A stretch of DNA of 64,000 nt from Fictibacillus macauensis ZFHKF-1 (GTDB lineage Bacteria; Bacillota; Bacilli; Bacillales; Fictibacillaceae). The stretch spans positions 1 through 64,000 of the forward strand of contig NZ_AKKV01000031.1 of NCBI RefSeq assembly GCF_000269865.1. The letters run 5' to 3'. Below, one piece after another: positions 53,624 to 61,580 of the stretch. The notes under the pieces were generated by a model. It ran no database searches. It saw nothing but the letters and a program-made list of their open reading frames with translations, and was not told where the DNA came from. Position 1 is the stretch's first letter. Every line of letters begins with the position of its first letter. A program made the translations under genes and the position numbers.

Positions 53624-54475
53624 ATGAATTATACACCTATGCAAGAGGCGAAAAAGTTTATTGCAATTATTGTTGGTGCTGCTTTAAATGCGGCAGCACT
53701 AAATTTATTTTTAATACCAGCTAAAGTTTATGCAAGCGGATTTACTGGGGTTGCTCAATTGTTAGCAAGCTTGCTTGCTCATACAGCAGTACCTGTTTCA
53801 ACAGGAATACTATTATTTTTGTTAAACGTCCCGGTTGCCATTATTGGTTGGCTAAAAGTTGGTAAATCATTTACGATTTATAGCTTCTTTTGTGTGTTTA
53901 TGATGACATTTTTTCTAGAAGTTATTCCTGTTACAGAAATTTCGCATGACATTTTACTAAATGCTGTTTTTGGTGGTGTCATAGCAGCAGTTGGTGTTGG
54001 AATTACATTAAAGTATGGCGCATCAACGGGTGGACTTGATATTATTGCAATGATTTTATCTCGTAAGCATAATCGTCCGATTGGAACGTATTTTCTTATT
54101 TTGAACGGCTTAATCATTTTTGCTGCCGGCGTTTTATTTGGATGGGAAAAGGCGCTTTATACACTTGTAGCTTTATATGTGACAACGCGTGTAATTGATT
54201 CCATTCATACAAGACATGAGAAGTTAACGGCAATGATCGTTACGAAAAAAGGAAAAGAGTTAAAAGAAGTCATTCATGGCAATCTCGTTCGTGGGATTAC
54301 CATCGTTCCAGCTAAGGGGGCATTTTCTAATGAAGAAAAAGAAATGCTAATCATGGTAATCACGCGGTATGAACTATACGATTTAGAGAATATGATTAAA
54401 GAAGTCGATCCAGAAGCCTTTACTAATATTGTGAACACGACAGGCATTTTTGGCTTTTTTAGAAAAGACGATTAG
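53624..54475 (+). CDS. yitT: YitT-family membrane protein
   Basis: A 283-residue YitT/DUF161 membrane protein with about five spans (to residue ~200) and a C-terminal cytoplasmic DUF2179 domain (TAMIVTKKGKELKEVI to AFTNIVNTTGIFG). The first helices hold the duplicated A-LN-FLIP-KV-ASGFTGVAQLL pattern. Function unknown. ATG 53624 follows AAAGGATATGA. In B. subtilis yitT precedes yitU and yitV; here several small genes are interposed. Confidence 0.92.
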   Translation: MNYTPMQEAKKFIAIIVGAALNAAALNLFLIPAKVYASGFTGVAQLLASLLAHTAVPVSTGILLFLLNVPVAIIGWLKVGKSFTIYSFFCVFMMTFFLEVIPVTEISHDILLNAVFGGVIAAVGVGITLKYGASTGGLDIIAMILSRKHNRPIGTYFLILNGLIIFAAGVLFGWEKALYTLVALYVTTRVIDSIHTRHEKLTAMIVTKKGKELKEVIHGNLVRGITIVPAKGAFSNEEKEMLIMVITRYELYDLENMIKEVDPEAFTNIVNTTGIFGFFRKDD

Positions 54476-54537
54476 GCGTTTAGCTTCATCCAGCTAGTAA
54501 CAAAAATAGTCCGAGATATAAACAGCCCTAACTCATT

Positions 54538-54582
54538 AAAAATGGCTTCATCACCGGTTTTGGTGATAAGGCCATTTTTTTT
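54538..54582 (+). terminator. yitT terminator
   Basis: Stem AATGGCTTCATCACC / GGTGATAAGGCCATT (one mismatch) followed by eight T. Confidence 0.88.
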
Positions 54583-54675
54583 ATGTTGGTTCGTTAGTTG
54601 CCTTGCGTATATAAGCAGCCATCGAATGTAGCGTTCAAGAATCGAGAAAAGCGTGAAGAGCCCCGACCAAGTCTA

Positions 54676-54822
54676 TTCGCGCGCAGACCTTGTCCGTTCG
54701 TGCGCAGGAGGCTCCGATTCGCGCGCAGACCTTGTCCGTTCGCGCGCAGGAGGCTTCGATTCGCGCGCAGACCCGGTCCGTTCGCGCGCAGAAGCCTCCG
54801 ATTCGCGCGCAGACCGGACAAA
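54676..54822. repeat. seven 21-bp tandem repeats, GC-rich
   Basis: Seven units start at 54676, 54697, 54718, 54739, 54760, 54781 and 54802, each beginning TTCGCGCGCAG (one TTCGTGCGCAG). Two alternating tails (ACCTTGTCCG-like and GAGGCTTCGA-like) give a 42-bp higher-order unit. GC content is far above the flanks. Confidence 0.93.
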
Positions 54823-54948
54823 TCACCCCGAACAACGTATGTAAGGGATGAAAAAGAGAGAAAAGTAAGAGCTAATTTCGTAAATGTGCTCAAAAATAAG
54901 AAAAAATAGCGTAAAAGCTCTTCAATAATCATGAAAAAAGTGAACGCG

Positions 54949-55003
54949 CCGACCAAGTCCATTTGCGCCCAGAAGCCCCCGCATGCGCCCACAATACAGA
55001 GGT
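54949..55003. repeat. degenerate second copy of the 21-bp element
   Basis: CGACCAAGTC followed by YATTYGCGCSCAGA occurs both at 54664 (lead-in of the main array) and at 54950. Two decayed units follow the second copy (TTTGCGCCCAG at 54962, ATGCGCCCACA at 54983). Confidence 0.75.
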
Positions 55004-55016
55004 GTCCTTTTTGTGC

Positions 55017-55046
55017 AAAAAAACCGAACGATGTATCATCGCTCGG
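55017..55046 (-). terminator. terminator of the GNAT-Nfu operon
   Basis: On the minus strand CCGAGCGATG pairs with CATCGTTCGG (one G-U), then TTTTTTT. Confidence 0.88.
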
Positions 55047-55058
55047 CCATTCGATAAC

Positions 55059-55322
55059 TTATAATTGATGAAGAATTTCTTGAATGTGTGGAACGATATC
55101 ATCCCAATTGCTATCAGAGAACTTATTGACTGTAATAAAGTCTTGAAAGCCAAAAATAGATTCTACACCGTCAACTGCTAATAAAGATTTAGCAAGTTCA
55201 GACATTGAATCAAGATCGTCGCCTGCTTTCGCAGAAAGTCGTCCTTCTAAAAACGCCTCACTACCATCAAATTTAATGGCGTTTGGGTTTGGAGTAGGTT
55301 GAAGATTAAAAATAAGTGCCAT
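55059..55322 (-). CDS. NifU/Nfu N-terminal-domain protein
   Basis: An 87-residue protein consisting only of the Nfu N-terminal domain: QPTPNPNAIKF near the start (the signature), then GVESIFGFQDFITVNKFSDSNW. It lacks the CxxC Fe-S domain of full Nfu proteins, so its role is probably as a partner or regulator in Fe-S assembly rather than a carrier. ATG 55322 has GGGAGGTG six bases upstream. It follows the GNAT gene by 15 bp on the minus strand, ending the operon. Confidence 0.82.
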   Translation of the reverse strand: MALIFNLQPTPNPNAIKFDGSEAFLEGRLSAKAGDDLDSMSELAKSLLAVDGVESIFGFQDFITVNKFSDSNWDDIVPHIQEILHQL

Positions 55323-55337
55323 GTATTTCACCTCCCA

Positions 55338-55790
55338 TTATAAATTAAAGCGATATCGCTGTGATACAATATCGTGAAAATCCAGTGAATTGTATAAGTA
55401 TTTCGTCACGGAGTTATTTACACCTGTTTCTAACTCAATACTCACCATACCTTCTCGCTCAGCATGGTGAATGAGATGAAGTAAGATTTTACGCGCTATG
55501 CCTTGATTTCGTTCTTCTTCCTGTACATAAAGATCGTTAAGCCATAAATACCGTCCACCAAGCTGAAGTTGAACACCAATATTATAAAAGGCAGCTCCCA
55601 CTATATCGCCATCTTGTTCGGCAACAATAATACCAGCTGCAGTATCCTCGCTTAGTGCATATGTAATGCCTTGAAGCAGTTGTACAAAGCGATCTTCATT
55701 TGTAGTGTGCGTTCTTTGTTGAGCAAATAATGTAGCTATTTTCGTAATAAGTTCTTGTCCAGCGTGAGCTGGTACATCATAGACGACCAT
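55338..55790 (-). CDS. GNAT-family N-acetyltransferase
   Basis: A 150-residue acetyl-CoA-dependent N-acetyltransferase. Motif A, LYVQEEERNQGIARKILLHLI (Q/RxxGxG/A), binds the pyrophosphate of acetyl-CoA; motif B is IELETGVNNSVTKYLYNSLDF. The substrate is unknown. ATG 55790 follows GGAGGATA. Transcribed with the downstream Nfu-N gene; divergent from the SGNH-like gene, whose control region is only about 125 bp. Confidence 0.88.
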   Translation of the reverse strand: MVVYDVPAHAGQELITKIATLFAQQRTHTTNEDRFVQLLQGITYALSEDTAAGIIVAEQDGDIVGAAFYNIGVQLQLGGRYLWLNDLYVQEEERNQGIARKILLHLIHHAEREGMVSIELETGVNNSVTKYLYNSLDFHDIVSQRYRFNL

Positions 55791-55915
55791 GAAATATCCT
55801 CCATGCTGATTATAATATCTTTATTATAGCAAAAATTTCTCAGTTCGACTGTGAGGAAATGAAAATTGTGTACGAAGATTATACTATAACGTTTTTTATG
55901 GCAAGGAGGAAGGGC

Positions 55916-56503
55916 ATGAACACAGTAGTCTGCTTTGGTGATGGTATAACTGCACACGAAACGAGTGAAGATGGTTCCTTGCGACTAACTTCTCGTGTAC
56001 GATATGCTCTTGATGATTGGAGTGTTATAAATGCAGGTGTATCTAGAGAAACGACGAGGGTTGCTTTAACGCGTTTCCAAGAAGATGTGCTTAGACATGA
56101 ACCAGATCTTGTTACCATCTTATTTGGTGCTAATGACGCGTGCCAACAAAGCTTAATTGAACGAGAAGAGTATCGTAATAATTTAGAATATATGATTGAA
56201 AAACTAGGTGGTCATAAAGTACTTCTCCTATCTCCATCACCTGTTATTGAAAAATTACAATATACGCGTTGTAACGACCTGCTAAAAGAGTATGCCGATG
56301 TCGTTCAACAGTTAGCGCTTCAATATAATACACATTTTATTGATTTGTGGGGAGAAATGAAAAAAAGAAAATACGAAAAATTGCTTATTGAGGATGGTCT
56401 TCATTTAAATCGTAGAGGCTATAAGCTAGTAGCGGAGCTTGTCATTCATACAATGAGTAAATTACCTGTGCAAAAACACACCCGTTCATTGCACCAATTA
56501 TAA
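55916..56503 (+). CDS. SGNH-fold hydrolase-like protein lacking the catalytic Ser
   Basis: A 195-residue protein of the SGNH/GDSL lipase-esterase fold. Block I reads CFGDGITAHE where the family has FGDSIT, so the nucleophilic serine is a glycine. Block III FGAND (oxyanion Asn) and block V DGLHLN (D-x-x-H) are intact. Unless a neighbouring residue compensates, hydrolysis by the usual mechanism is lost, and it may bind a ligand instead. ATG 55916 follows AAGGAGGAAGG. Single gene between a divergent GNAT gene and a bidirectional terminator. Confidence 0.8.
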   Translation: MNTVVCFGDGITAHETSEDGSLRLTSRVRYALDDWSVINAGVSRETTRVALTRFQEDVLRHEPDLVTILFGANDACQQSLIEREEYRNNLEYMIEKLGGHKVLLLSPSPVIEKLQYTRCNDLLKEYADVVQQLALQYNTHFIDLWGEMKKRKYEKLLIEDGLHLNRRGYKLVAELVIHTMSKLPVQKHTRSLHQL

Positions 56504-56540
56504 AAAAACGGCCGATTTTCATACATTCGGCCGTTTTTTT
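56502..56540. terminator. bidirectional terminator
   Basis: Fourteen-base stem AAAAAAACGGCCGA / TCGGCCGTTTTTTT with an 11-nt loop. Confidence 0.95.
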
Positions 56541-56551
56541 CATATAGTTAA

Positions 56552-57016
56552 TTACTTTAAGTCTGAATCTTTTAGCTCTTTTTGAAGATCGGCTAGCTGC
56601 TGACGGTCTTCATCAGAGGCATTTTCCATAGCGGACGACAGCAAAGTTTGTGCATCGTTTGAAATCGGCGCTTGTGAGGAGAACGTCGCTCCATATTGAG
56701 AAGAAGGTTGTAACTCATGAGACTCGTTATTCATGTTGTTATTTATGGCAGAAGAAGAGTGATGCGCTGTTAACTCTTCTTGGAGATCGGCAAACTGTTG
56801 ACGTTCAGCACCAGAAGAATTTGCCATTGCGGAAGAAAATAAGTTTTGGGCAACACTTGCATCAATGTCTGAGTGTTGTTGTGGCGCGTGTGTTTGTTGC
56901 GTTTGAGACGTTATATGTTGTTCCTGATGTGTAGACGTTGACTGGTGTTCATGATGATCCTGACCTAATAAGTGAGAGACCGCTTCTTTTGCGCGCTGAA
57001 AAAGGCTATTTCCCAT
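56552..57016 (-). CDS. DUF3813-like protein with an internal duplication
   Basis: A 154-residue hydrophilic, His/Gln/Ser-rich protein. It opens GNSLFQRAKEAVSHLLGQ, typical of the DUF3813 family as I recall it. Two copies of a 31-residue module follow: the first around NLFSSAMANSSGAERQQFADLQEEL, the second around LLSSAMENASDEDRQQLADLQKEL, separated by low-complexity linkers. The usual family member is much shorter with one module. No signal peptide or membrane span. ATG 57016 follows GGAGG, which lies inside the end of the preceding 47-residue gene. Function unknown; DUF3813 genes are often near yitU. Confidence 0.75.
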   Translation of the reverse strand: MGNSLFQRAKEAVSHLLGQDHHEHQSTSTHQEQHITSQTQQTHAPQQHSDIDASVAQNLFSSAMANSSGAERQQFADLQEELTAHHSSSAINNNMNNESHELQPSSQYGATFSSQAPISNDAQTLLSSAMENASDEDRQQLADLQKELKDSDLK

Positions 57017-57018
57017 TC

Positions 57019-57162
57019 TTAGTTTCCTCCGATTGTTATGTTTTTTTGTTGCTCTTGAGCGTTGTGTTTCAACTTTTGTTGAAAAACTTTTTCTGGATCT
57101 TGAAGCATGTCTTTTTCGGGAACTTGTGTATGCAATTGCTCAGAACGATTCTGTTGGATCAT
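57019..57162 (-). CDS. 47-residue hypothetical protein
   Basis: ATG 57162 stands behind a near-perfect TAAGGAGG and encodes 47 hydrophilic residues rich in Gln/Lys (LHTQVPEKDMLQDPEKVFQQ ... ending NITIGGN). The stop is two bases before the next gene's ATG, and its last codons contain that gene's GGAGG, a strong sign of coupled expression. The region between yitU and the DUF3813-like gene is therefore coding. No family recognised. Confidence 0.75.
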   Translation of the reverse strand: MIQQNRSEQLHTQVPEKDMLQDPEKVFQQKLKHNAQEQQKNITIGGN

Positions 57163-57242
57163 AAGAAAACCTCCTTAAAAGACAGTACTGTTATTTTTAG
57201 TTTTTCTTCTTTTTTTATGTACAGTGATCGGTGGTAATACAG

Positions 57243-57268
57243 AAAAAAACGACCGTTAGAGGTCGTTT
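57243..57268 (-). terminator. yitU terminator
   Basis: AAACGACC / GGTCGTTT with a 6-nt loop; on the minus strand it ends in a seven-T run. Confidence 0.85.
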
Positions 57269-58073
57269 ACAGGGAGAGTATTTCTTTTAAGTAAAGTGCA
57301 ATGCCGTCTTCTTCATTCGTCTTCGTAACAGTATTGGCAATGTTTTTTAAAGGTGCAATGGCATTTCCCATGGCTACACCATGACCTGCAAATTCAATCA
57401 TTTCTAAATCATTATCTTCGTCACCAAAGGCAATGACGCGCTCTTGAGGGATATTGTAGTAATCCGTAATGTGGCGAAGTCCGATGGCTTTATTTAGCCC
57501 AGATTTAATCACCTCAACAATATTCCAAGGAGTTCCCCATGACCGTTGATCAATGACTTCTGCATGTTCTTTTTGCAACTGCTCACGAAGTTCTTTTTCA
57601 TGTTCATCATAAGGATGAATGAGGATTGACGTAGGATGATCTTGAAGAACGTGCCTTAAATCTCCTGTATGAGCCGGATTTTCTCCCATTATAAATGTAT
57701 TTACAATGACTTCATCGTGATGGCGTAAATAAACATCATCTAATACTTCAGCCATAATGTTTTTTACGGAAAATTCTTCAGCAGTTTGGATAACTTTTTT
57801 GGCATGATGAAGTTCCATCGGTGAATGATACACGCCAAATGACGCATCCTTTGGGTGATGAACGAAGGCACCGTTAAAGTTTACAATGGGTGTTTGTAAA
57901 TCAAGTTCTTTATAGTACATAGCGCTAGCTCTATACGGACGTCCGGTAGAAATACAAACGATATGACCGTTTTCTTGAGCTTTTTTTATGATTTGTTTCG
58001 TGAACGTTGAAATGGTTTTATCATCACGCAGTAAGGTTCCGTCTAAGTCAAGTGCAATTAAATGTGGTTTCAT
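57267..58073 (-). CDS. yitU: Cof-type HAD phosphatase YitU
   Basis: A 268-residue HAD-superfamily IIB (Cof-like) phosphatase. Catalytic LDLDGTLL has D9 and D11, motif II is CISTGRPY, the C2B cap is in the middle, and motif IV is FGDEDNDLEM with a preceding Lys (KSGLNKAIGL). Such enzymes dephosphorylate sugar phosphates, FMN precursors or PLP; B. subtilis YitU has been linked to riboflavin-precursor dephosphorylation. ATG 58073 follows CAGGAAAC. Name chosen from gene order with yitT and yitV. Confidence 0.85.
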   Translation of the reverse strand: MKPHLIALDLDGTLLRDDKTISTFTKQIIKKAQENGHIVCISTGRPYRASAMYYKELDLQTPIVNFNGAFVHHPKDASFGVYHSPMELHHAKKVIQTAEEFSVKNIMAEVLDDVYLRHHDEVIVNTFIMGENPAHTGDLRHVLQDHPTSILIHPYDEHEKELREQLQKEHAEVIDQRSWGTPWNIVEVIKSGLNKAIGLRHITDYYNIPQERVIAFGDEDNDLEMIEFAGHGVAMGNAIAPLKNIANTVTKTNEEDGIALYLKEILSL

Positions 58074-58207
58074 TGCTTGTTTCCTGCCCTTTTTTAGTAT
58101 TTCCTAAAGTGTACTGCTTTCTCAGGTGACTGTCCAATATAAGGAAGTTTTAGACTCTGAATACAAGGGTAATCCTACATACATACACAAAACAAGGAGG
58201 ACTTTCC

Positions 58208-58483
58208 ATGAAAAAGAAATATTTGCTACTCTCAGGTATTGCCCTATCGACAGCAGGTGTCACATCTTATGTGTTGCGAAATGAACATCAACGTACGAAA
58301 GCAAAGCAACTAGTTCTGGATGGCAAAGAAAAAGTAATGGCCTTGTTATCGAAAGAAGGAAAAAATGATTTTCCTATTCATCAAGCCGGTCAACCAGAAC
58401 CAGAAGACATTCGCAGCAATGAGATGCTTTCAGAAGGAAGCGTGTATCCGGTCGATTATTATAATGCGCAACAACAAAAATAA
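58208..58483 (+). CDS. small N-terminally anchored hypothetical protein
   Basis: A 91-residue protein with a hydrophobic N-terminal segment (residues 4-22, LLLSGIALSTAGVTSYVL) that is either a membrane anchor or signal peptide, followed by a charged helix (RTKAKQLVLDGKEKVMALL) and a polar tail ending in YNAQQQK. The layout resembles YtxH-type small envelope proteins, without a clear match. ATG 58208 follows AAGGAGG. Own terminator at 58491. Confidence 0.7.
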   Translation: MKKKYLLLSGIALSTAGVTSYVLRNEHQRTKAKQLVLDGKEKVMALLSKEGKNDFPIHQAGQPEPEDIRSNEMLSEGSVYPVDYYNAQQQK

Positions 58484-58490
58484 AGGAGAG

Positions 58491-58518
58491 GAGCCCGTTA
58501 AGTACGGGTTCTTTTTTT
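58491..58518 (+). terminator. terminator
   Basis: Stem GAGCCCGT / ACGGGTTC (one G-U), 5-nt loop, then TTTTTTTT. Confidence 0.85.
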
Positions 58519-58600
58519 TGAAAAAAAAGACGTTATTCATCGGAAAATAACGAAGAACTTGTTATGATAGAACAAAAAGCATTAGAAAAGGTGTGTTTTC

Positions 58601-59365
58601 ATGATTGTCATTGAACCGAAAGAAATCTCTTCCATACCTGTCTTACAAGTGGTCCAACAGAGTCAGCAAGAGGCGCCATTGCCTCTCATTATTTTTATAC
58701 ATGGATTTACAAGTGCTAAGGAACATAACCTTCACTTTGCGTTTTCTCTTGCTCAAAAAGGATATCGTGTTCTTCTCCCAGATATGCTTCATCACGGGGA
58801 GCGCATGGAATCTCTAAAAGAAAATGAGCGCGTCTATTCTTTTTGGGAGATTGTACTACAAGGGATTGCAGACGTTCAAACGCTTGTTGATCATTTACAA
58901 AGCCAACACCTTATAAAAGAGCAGCGAATTGGACTGGCAGGGACTTCAATGGGGGCGATTATAACCTTTGGCGCATTAGCTCACTATGATTACATAAAAG
59001 CGGCCGTAACATTGATGGGAACACCCGCTTATGAAGCGTTTACAAAAGGGCAGTTAGAGAAAATGAAACAACAAGAAGGATCTTTCCCACTTTCACCATC
59101 TGTTATTCAACATGTATTGAAAAGCATTGCTCCCTATGATGTTACGCAACAACTAGAGCAATTTAAAGAAATTCCTTTGCTTATTTGGCATAGTAAAGTA
59201 GATCCGGTCGTGCCTTATAGCCAAAGTCGTTCCTTTTATAAGGAGATTGAAAAGCAGTATCGTAATAAAAATCAATTGCGCTATATGAGTGATGAAACGT
59301 CTGGTCATAAAGTTTCGCGTGAAGCCTATTTAGAAGCTGTCGCTTGGTTTAATCAATATTTATAG
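58601..59365 (+). CDS. yitV: alpha/beta hydrolase YitV
   Basis: A 254-residue serine esterase-type hydrolase. The oxyanion region is IFIHGFTSAKEHN, the nucleophile elbow is GTSMGA, the acid is D in WHSKVDPVVPY, and the base is H in TSGHKVSREA. It has no signal peptide, so it acts in the cytoplasm; the substrate is unknown. ATG 58601 follows AAAAGGTGTG. It lies 15 bp before moeA on the same strand with no terminator, so it heads the molybdopterin operon here. Confidence 0.85.
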   Translation: MIVIEPKEISSIPVLQVVQQSQQEAPLPLIIFIHGFTSAKEHNLHFAFSLAQKGYRVLLPDMLHHGERMESLKENERVYSFWEIVLQGIADVQTLVDHLQSQHLIKEQRIGLAGTSMGAIITFGALAHYDYIKAAVTLMGTPAYEAFTKGQLEKMKQQEGSFPLSPSVIQHVLKSIAPYDVTQQLEQFKEIPLLIWHSKVDPVVPYSQSRSFYKEIEKQYRNKNQLRYMSDETSGHKVSREAYLEAVAWFNQYL

Positions 59366-59380
59366 GAGGAGTTTTAGGCT

Positions 59381-60655
59381 ATGTCTGTTCAAAAACGTCA
59401 AATTATGCAAGTGGATGAAGCGATCACAAAGCTTTTAGAAGTGCCTTTACATGGAACGGTTGAGATCATTTCTCTCGAAGATAGCGACGGTCGATATCTT
59501 GCGGAAGATCTAATAGCGCCCCATGCTGTTCCTCCTTTTGATCGTTCTCCCTACGATGGGTTTGCTTTAGCTTCACAAGATACAAAGACGGCCAGTCATA
59601 AAGAGCCAGTAATGTTTCAAGTGATTGATCATATTGGCGCTGGGGCTGTCTCACAGCGGGTGATTTCAGAAAAAGAAGCCATACGTATTATGACCGGTGC
59701 ACAGTTACCACGCGGTGCGGATGCAGTTGTCATGTTAGAAGTGGTGAAGGAACATGGTGTGGATGCTTTTGAACTGTCGCGACAAATAAATAAAGGGGAA
59801 AATGTATCCTATAAAGGAGAAGATACGAAAAAAGGGGAGATCATCTTAACAAAAGGTACAAGGATTCATCCAGGGGTCATCGCGTTATTGGCTACTTTTG
59901 GGTATAGTGAAATTCCGGTCTTTAAACGCCCGCTTGTTGGTATCTTAGCTACTGGAACAGAGTTATTAGATATTCGTGAACCACTGCAACCAGGAAAAAT
60001 TCGTAACAGCAATGCCTATATGATTGCGGCCCAACTGCGTAAACTTGGAGCGCATCCTGTTATGTTAGGTACGCTTTCAGATGATTACGATCACACCTTT
60101 CTCGGAATCCAAAATGCTTTAAAAACGGTCGATCTTTTAATTACGACTGGTGGCGTTTCTGTCGGTGATTTTGATCATTTACCTCGCGTGTATGAAGAAT
60201 TAGGTGCGACTCTGTTATTTAATAAAATTGCCATGCGTCCTGGTAGTGTTACATCTGCTGCACGTTTTCAAGACAAAATGTTATTTGGCTTATCAGGGAA
60301 TCCGTCAGCATGTTTCGTTGGTTGTGAATTGTTTGTACGTCCGTATATAGTATCGTCATTTCATGCCCGAAAGCCACATCTTACCATGATGAAGGCTACG
60401 TTAGGTGCTGATTTCCTAAAAGCAAACCCTTTTACACGATTTGTTAGAGGAACAGTTACGATGAATGATTCTGACATACAGGCGGTACCGGCAGGTCTCG
60501 ACAAGTCAGGCTCTGTTTCATCGCTTGCTCTTGCTAATGCCTTCATCGTTTTACGAGGAGGAACAAGGGGCTGGAAGAAAGGAGATGCTGTTTATGTGTT
60601 GCTACTCGATGGAGAAGGAAGTGAATGGCCATGGACAGTGCTCTTATCCAAGTAG
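59381..60655 (+). CDS. moeA: molybdopterin molybdenumtransferase
   Basis: Inserts molybdate into adenylylated molybdopterin, the last step of Mo-cofactor synthesis. 424 residues. Landmarks are DRSPYDGFA near the start, MTGAQLPRGADAVVM, ATGTELLD, the MPT-binding TTGGVSVGDFDHL, and GLSGNPSACFVG. ATG 59381 is preceded by TAGGAGGAG. It overlaps mobB by 31 bp. The operon yitV-moeA-mobB-moaE-moaD supplies late steps only; moaA, moaB and moaC must lie elsewhere. Confidence 0.95.
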   Translation: MSVQKRQIMQVDEAITKLLEVPLHGTVEIISLEDSDGRYLAEDLIAPHAVPPFDRSPYDGFALASQDTKTASHKEPVMFQVIDHIGAGAVSQRVISEKEAIRIMTGAQLPRGADAVVMLEVVKEHGVDAFELSRQINKGENVSYKGEDTKKGEIILTKGTRIHPGVIALLATFGYSEIPVFKRPLVGILATGTELLDIREPLQPGKIRNSNAYMIAAQLRKLGAHPVMLGTLSDDYDHTFLGIQNALKTVDLLITTGGVSVGDFDHLPRVYEELGATLLFNKIAMRPGSVTSAARFQDKMLFGLSGNPSACFVGCELFVRPYIVSSFHARKPHLTMMKATLGADFLKANPFTRFVRGTVTMNDSDIQAVPAGLDKSGSVSSLALANAFIVLRGGTRGWKKGDAVYVLLLDGEGSEWPWTVLLSK

Positions 60656-61134
60656 TTGGTTATAAAGATAGCGGTAAAACAACGGTTATTAGCTCTTTAT
60701 TACAAGCGGTAACGCAAAAAGGGTATACATGTGGCACAATTAAACATCATGGTCATGGAACAGTATCCTTTCATGATGAAGGACGAGATACGTTTCATCA
60801 TCGCGAAGCAGGAGCAATCATTTCTACTATTGAAGGTGGGGGTAAGACCGAAGTTTGTGTGAACAAGTCATTAACGCTTGCTGAGATGTTACATATGTAT
60901 ACAGCGCTGTCGCTTGACGTTATTTTTATTGAAGGATATAAAAAGAATGTGTACCCTCGTATTGTAATAATTAAAACAGAAGAGGATTGGTCGTTGCTGT
61001 CATCACAGACCATCGCCGTACTCTATTGGTCACTTGATGTATGTAAAGAGACGCATATCCCATGTTTTCACATTGATGATCAAGCCTCTTATAGTAAGCA
61101 CGTGATTACGTATTTAAGGAGTATTTCCACATGA
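60625..61134 (+). CDS. mobB: molybdopterin-guanine dinucleotide biosynthesis protein B
   Basis: A 169-residue P-loop GTPase-like protein that assists formation of the guanine-dinucleotide form of the cofactor. The Walker A is GYKDSGKTT (about 12-20), followed by KHHGHGTVSFHDEGRDTFHHREAG and FIEGYKKNVYPRI. Start is ATG 60625 or 60631; AAGGAAG at 60615-60621 fits the second slightly better. It overlaps moeA at its start and moaE by four bases at its end. Confidence 0.93.
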   Translation: MAMDSALIQVVGYKDSGKTTVISSLLQAVTQKGYTCGTIKHHGHGTVSFHDEGRDTFHHREAGAIISTIEGGGKTEVCVNKSLTLAEMLHMYTALSLDVIFIEGYKKNVYPRIVIIKTEEDWSLLSSQTIAVLYWSLDVCKETHIPCFHIDDQASYSKHVITYLRSIST

Positions 61135-61580
61135 ATCCATTTGCTATTACAACGTTACCGCTTAATGTTGAAGCGTTAATTTCATACGTTAGTTCACCAC
61201 AAGCGGGAGCAATTAATACATTTATCGGTACAGTAAGAGAACTGACCGGCGAAAAGAAAACCATTTATTTGAAATATGAAGCATATGTGCCGATGGCTGA
61301 AAAACAGTTAAAAAAAATTGGTACAGAAGTTCAAGAAAAATGGCCGGGAACACGAATCGCCATTCACCATCGAATTGGATCTTTAGCCATATCTGATATT
61401 GCCGTTGTCATTGCCGTTTCAACACCGCATCGAGCGGCCTCTTTTGAGGCATGTCGATATGCTATTGAACGAATTAAAGAAATCGTCCCAATCTGGAAAA
61501 AAGAACATTGGGAAGATGGAACTTTTTGGGTTGGGAATCAACAAGAAACTATTTCCTATGAGAAAGGAGAGCCGAAATGA
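61131..61580 (+). CDS. moaE: molybdopterin synthase catalytic subunit
   Basis: Large subunit of MPT synthase, which with MoaD converts precursor Z (cPMP) to molybdopterin. 149 residues. Features are FIGTVRELTGEKKT, HRIGSLAISDIAVVIAVSTPHR, and the catalytic-lysine region PIWKKEHWEDGTFW. Overlaps mobB and moaD by four bases each (ATGA), so translation of the module is tightly coupled. Confidence 0.96.
   Translation: MNPFAITTLPLNVEALISYVSSPQAGAINTFIGTVRELTGEKKTIYLKYEAYVPMAEKQLKKIGTEVQEKWPGTRIAIHHRIGSLAISDIAVVIAVSTPHRAASFEACRYAIERIKEIVPIWKKEHWEDGTFWVGNQQETISYEKGEPK

Larger units (their letters stand above)
54583..55016. other. gene-free stretch with GC-rich repeat element
   Basis: 434 bp between the yitT terminator and the nfu-type gene terminator. 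It holds the 21-bp array and its partial second copy, listed separately. Both strands are open across the array because the unit length is a multiple of three and contains no stop, which makes repetitive reading frames (LRAN-type repeats) that I do not accept as genes. The spacer between the two copies (54823-54942) is AT-rich with no recognisable feature. Confidence 0.7.

Noticed and set aside
54676-54822. 21-bp direct repeats as a CRISPR array
   Set aside because: Units are contiguous with no unique spacers of 30-40 bp, and no cas gene is nearby.
54594-54992. Long repetitive reading frames on both strands (LRANR-type repeats on minus, FARRP-type on plus)
   Set aside because: They exist only because the 21-bp repeat length is divisible by three and lacks stops. 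No ribosome binding site, and composition comes entirely from the DNA repeat.
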